DNA from: Archilochus colubris
Lineage: Eukaryota > Chordata > Aves > Apodiformes > Trochilidae
Reading direction: 5' to 3'
Assembly (NCBI GenBank): GCA_023079485.1
Contig: CM041084.1
Coordinates: forward strand, 120,264,467 to 120,328,466
Length of the DNA stretch: 64,000 nt
In this document: in pieces, positions 61,949 to 64,000 of the stretch
Position numbering within the stretch: the stretch's first letter is position 1
Layout of the letters: each line of letters opens with the position of its first letter
Notes under the pieces: model-generated
What the model saw: only the letters and a program-made list of their open reading frames with translations
Database searches by the model: none
What the model was told of the DNA's origin: nothing
Program-made: the position numbers and the translations under genes

Positions 61949-63255
61949 CCCAACAGGAGCATGTGTTTTCATATTGAGAGAAGTCCACCTGGAACTGGGA
62001 GAAGGAGGAAGCTCATTTGGAGAGATTTAGCACTATGAAGGGGACTACAAACCAACAAGGAAGCCCAACAATAGACCACAAAATGTCCTCTTTCAAAGGG
62101 CAAATATTTATGCATGAAGAGCAAATAGCCTGAATACATTATGCTACAACAAAACCCAGCATCTCCCCATGACTGTATACCATAGTCAAATGCTATGTCT
62201 AATGAAATAAATGAAAAAAAACCCTGATCTGACCCACATATTTCTATTCTGAGATCATTCTCGACACTTCAGTGTGCTCAATGCAAATAAACTATGACTC
62301 TTCAATTTTACCAGTCTGCAGAAGTTTAGACAGTGAAGCATATCCAGAAGTCTTAAATCTGGAGGCTTTAATGATAAATGAATTACATTCTAGATTTCAA
62401 TATATGAAAAGTTTAATAGTGTCAGCTTTTAATCAGATTCAAATATTGAAAAGATTACCCTAACCTCTTTTCTTCTTTCCATTAAGTCTTGTCTAGAGAA
62501 TCAATTACTTTACCTGTCATTTTCTGACACAACTTACTGGATGAATAGCATTTGGTGAAATTGATAAGTATAGATTATGGATGAAATCCAGATACCTCCT
62601 GAATTTAAAGAGCATTTTGCCTTTGAATTAAAGACGGTCAAACCTGAGCTTTAATCTAGTTAATTGGACACAAGCAATTTAATGATGCTCTCTCGAATAC
62701 TTCCAGATAAAACACAGAGGGTCAGATCCTTTTTATATTGATTATTATATATTCATCAAATTTTGTGGAAGTACTGCATTATATGTGCTGGAATAAGTGA
62801 GGTTCTGACCACCAAATGTTCTGATCAGATGAGATCTGCTCTTTGCTTGCTTGATAAGACCAGCCAAAGGACAGTTAGAAAATTAGGTTTGTAGAAAGAC
62901 ATTGACATTTCATCATTGTCTGCAGATCCATATATTTATGGAACAAGCTCTACAACTACCGTAATTTTCCCTATATGATATTCAAAGTAGTGTACAGCTC
63001 ATCATGCAGCTCCTGTTCAGACAGTATATTATTAAGCAGCATATGTGAGGGCTGTGAAGACTGTGGTACTATTAGGCATGCTGAGGAAAGAAAGAGGACT
63101 TACAGGAGCATTTTAGCTCTGAATGAGATCTGGGTTGATATACGTGATGCCCTTGTGAAGGCTTCTGAACACATTCAGTAATTTCAGCCAATTTTATAGA
63201 TGGACAGAATAGCCAAAAACATTAATTTCAAATATGTCTTCTGAAAATTTGAAGG

Positions 63256-63314
63256 TTTCATGGTTTAATTTATCATGGTTTTTTAATTTATCATGGTTAT
63301 TTATCATGGTTTTT
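63256..63314. repeat. Short tandem of TTTATCATGGTT units
   Basis: Four imperfect units of 13-18 bases (TTTCATGGTTTAA, TTTATCATGGTTTTTTAA, TTTATCATGGTTA, TTTATCATGGTTTTT). A small local tandem expansion with no associated element. Confidence 0.85.
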
Positions 63315-64000
63315 CCTGTTCCTACCCAAAGGAAATGCTGGCATATTTCTGCCCTGCTGGAGCCTGCCTGGATAATGGAATAGGGCTGAGTCCAAAAAGC
63401 CACCATGCAGGCTGGACAGCAAAACAGAGGTAAACAGGAGGAGAAGACATGGACACAGAGCAGAGACTGTAAAGCAACTTTGGGAGCAGAGGAGAAACAA
63501 GTTGGAACCGGCTTCAGGAAAAGTTCAGAGGTCTTGAGGAAAAGATCTGTAAATCTTTTGGTTTGTACCTCCAGGTTTTATAAGGCCTGTTCATTTGTGA
63601 GAAACTCTTGCTGTCTGCAACTTTAAATATATACTTTTTGCACATTAAAAAAAATTAAATAAAACAAGAAAAGAGAAAATAGGGGTTGGATCCACACTGT
63701 AAGCTCTGCAGTTTACAAAGGCAAATGGTAGAAGTGTCAGTGACTGGAACAGTTGATTTCCTGTGGTGTAAAGGAAAAGAAAGAATTACTGGATAGAGAA
63801 TAGGATTAGATGGGAAACTTGGGGGACATCCTTTGCTCTCACTCTAACTGGAAAATATGCATAGATTTTAATGCCTTAGGATCATGCTTTTCAGAGAAAA
63901 GCTTCAGCTGTTGAAATATTTACTACACTATATTAAGTTCAATGCTCAAATAGCTTATGTGAAAAGAGAGGCATTTTACATTTATTCACTGAGAAATGGA

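Larger units (their letters stand above)
60131..64000. other. Gene-free unique sequence
   Basis: No gene or transposon supported. It contains an A17 run (60193-60209), a hairpin (61260-61293), an (AATA)n microsatellite (61572-61597), the compositionally distinct patch at 61.72-62.05 kb, and a TTTATCATGG tandem motif (63256-63314). Confidence 0.65.

Overview
This 64-kb window looks like a gene-poor, AT-rich stretch of a bird genome. The evidence is the repeat content. There are several CR1 LINE copies, both young ones with the avian 3' end and a much older one. There is also a solo LTR whose end (TTAAACCGTGACA) and body match what I recall of avian ERVL-type LTRs, perhaps passerine; that last step is from memory and has not been searched. 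No Alu, L1 or B1-type mammalian repeats are visible. The longest open frame is 160 codons and belongs to the CR1 at 15.9-17.7 kb. I could support no cellular protein-coding exon, tRNA, rRNA or known ncRNA. The window could be intergenic or lie within a very long intron; the sequence alone does not decide.

Layout. 1-11.2 kb: unique AT-rich DNA with A/C-rich low-complexity tracts and several short perfect hairpins. 11.2-11.4 kb: short CR1 3' fragment (+). 15.9-18.3 kb: the main repeat block. It is the 5' part of a CR1 (remains of ORF1 with an SGNH/GDSL-like esterase domain, then the endonuclease part of ORF2, all with stops and frameshifts), directly abutted by a 602-bp LTR. 24.5-25.6 kb: a 119-bp segment occurs twice, 868 bp apart, with 2 differences; the second copy sits inside a TTTAA-rich simple repeat. 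31.0-31.45 kb: CR1 3' end (+). 42.1-46.9 kb: a 76-nt miRNA-like hairpin, an inverted pair of a ~244-bp repeat I cannot name, and a CR1 fragment (-) between the pair. 54.6-56.0 kb: a 1.3-kb LTR-like element with two internal tandem arrays (~45-bp and ~52-bp units). 59.4-60.1 kb: an ancient CR1 (-). 61.7-62.0 kb: a compositionally distinct patch with CTCF-like cores and a hairpin. The rest is unique sequence, poly-A/T runs and simple repeats.

No genes here act together as a pathway. What the window mainly records is its mutational history: decayed retroelements, a truncated CR1/LTR junction, a local filler-like duplication, and a set of short perfect inverted repeats. I did not find a convincing undescribed biological system. 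The items most worth checking are the local duplication, the unnamed inverted repeat family, the LTR-like element with two tandem arrays, and the 76-nt hairpin.
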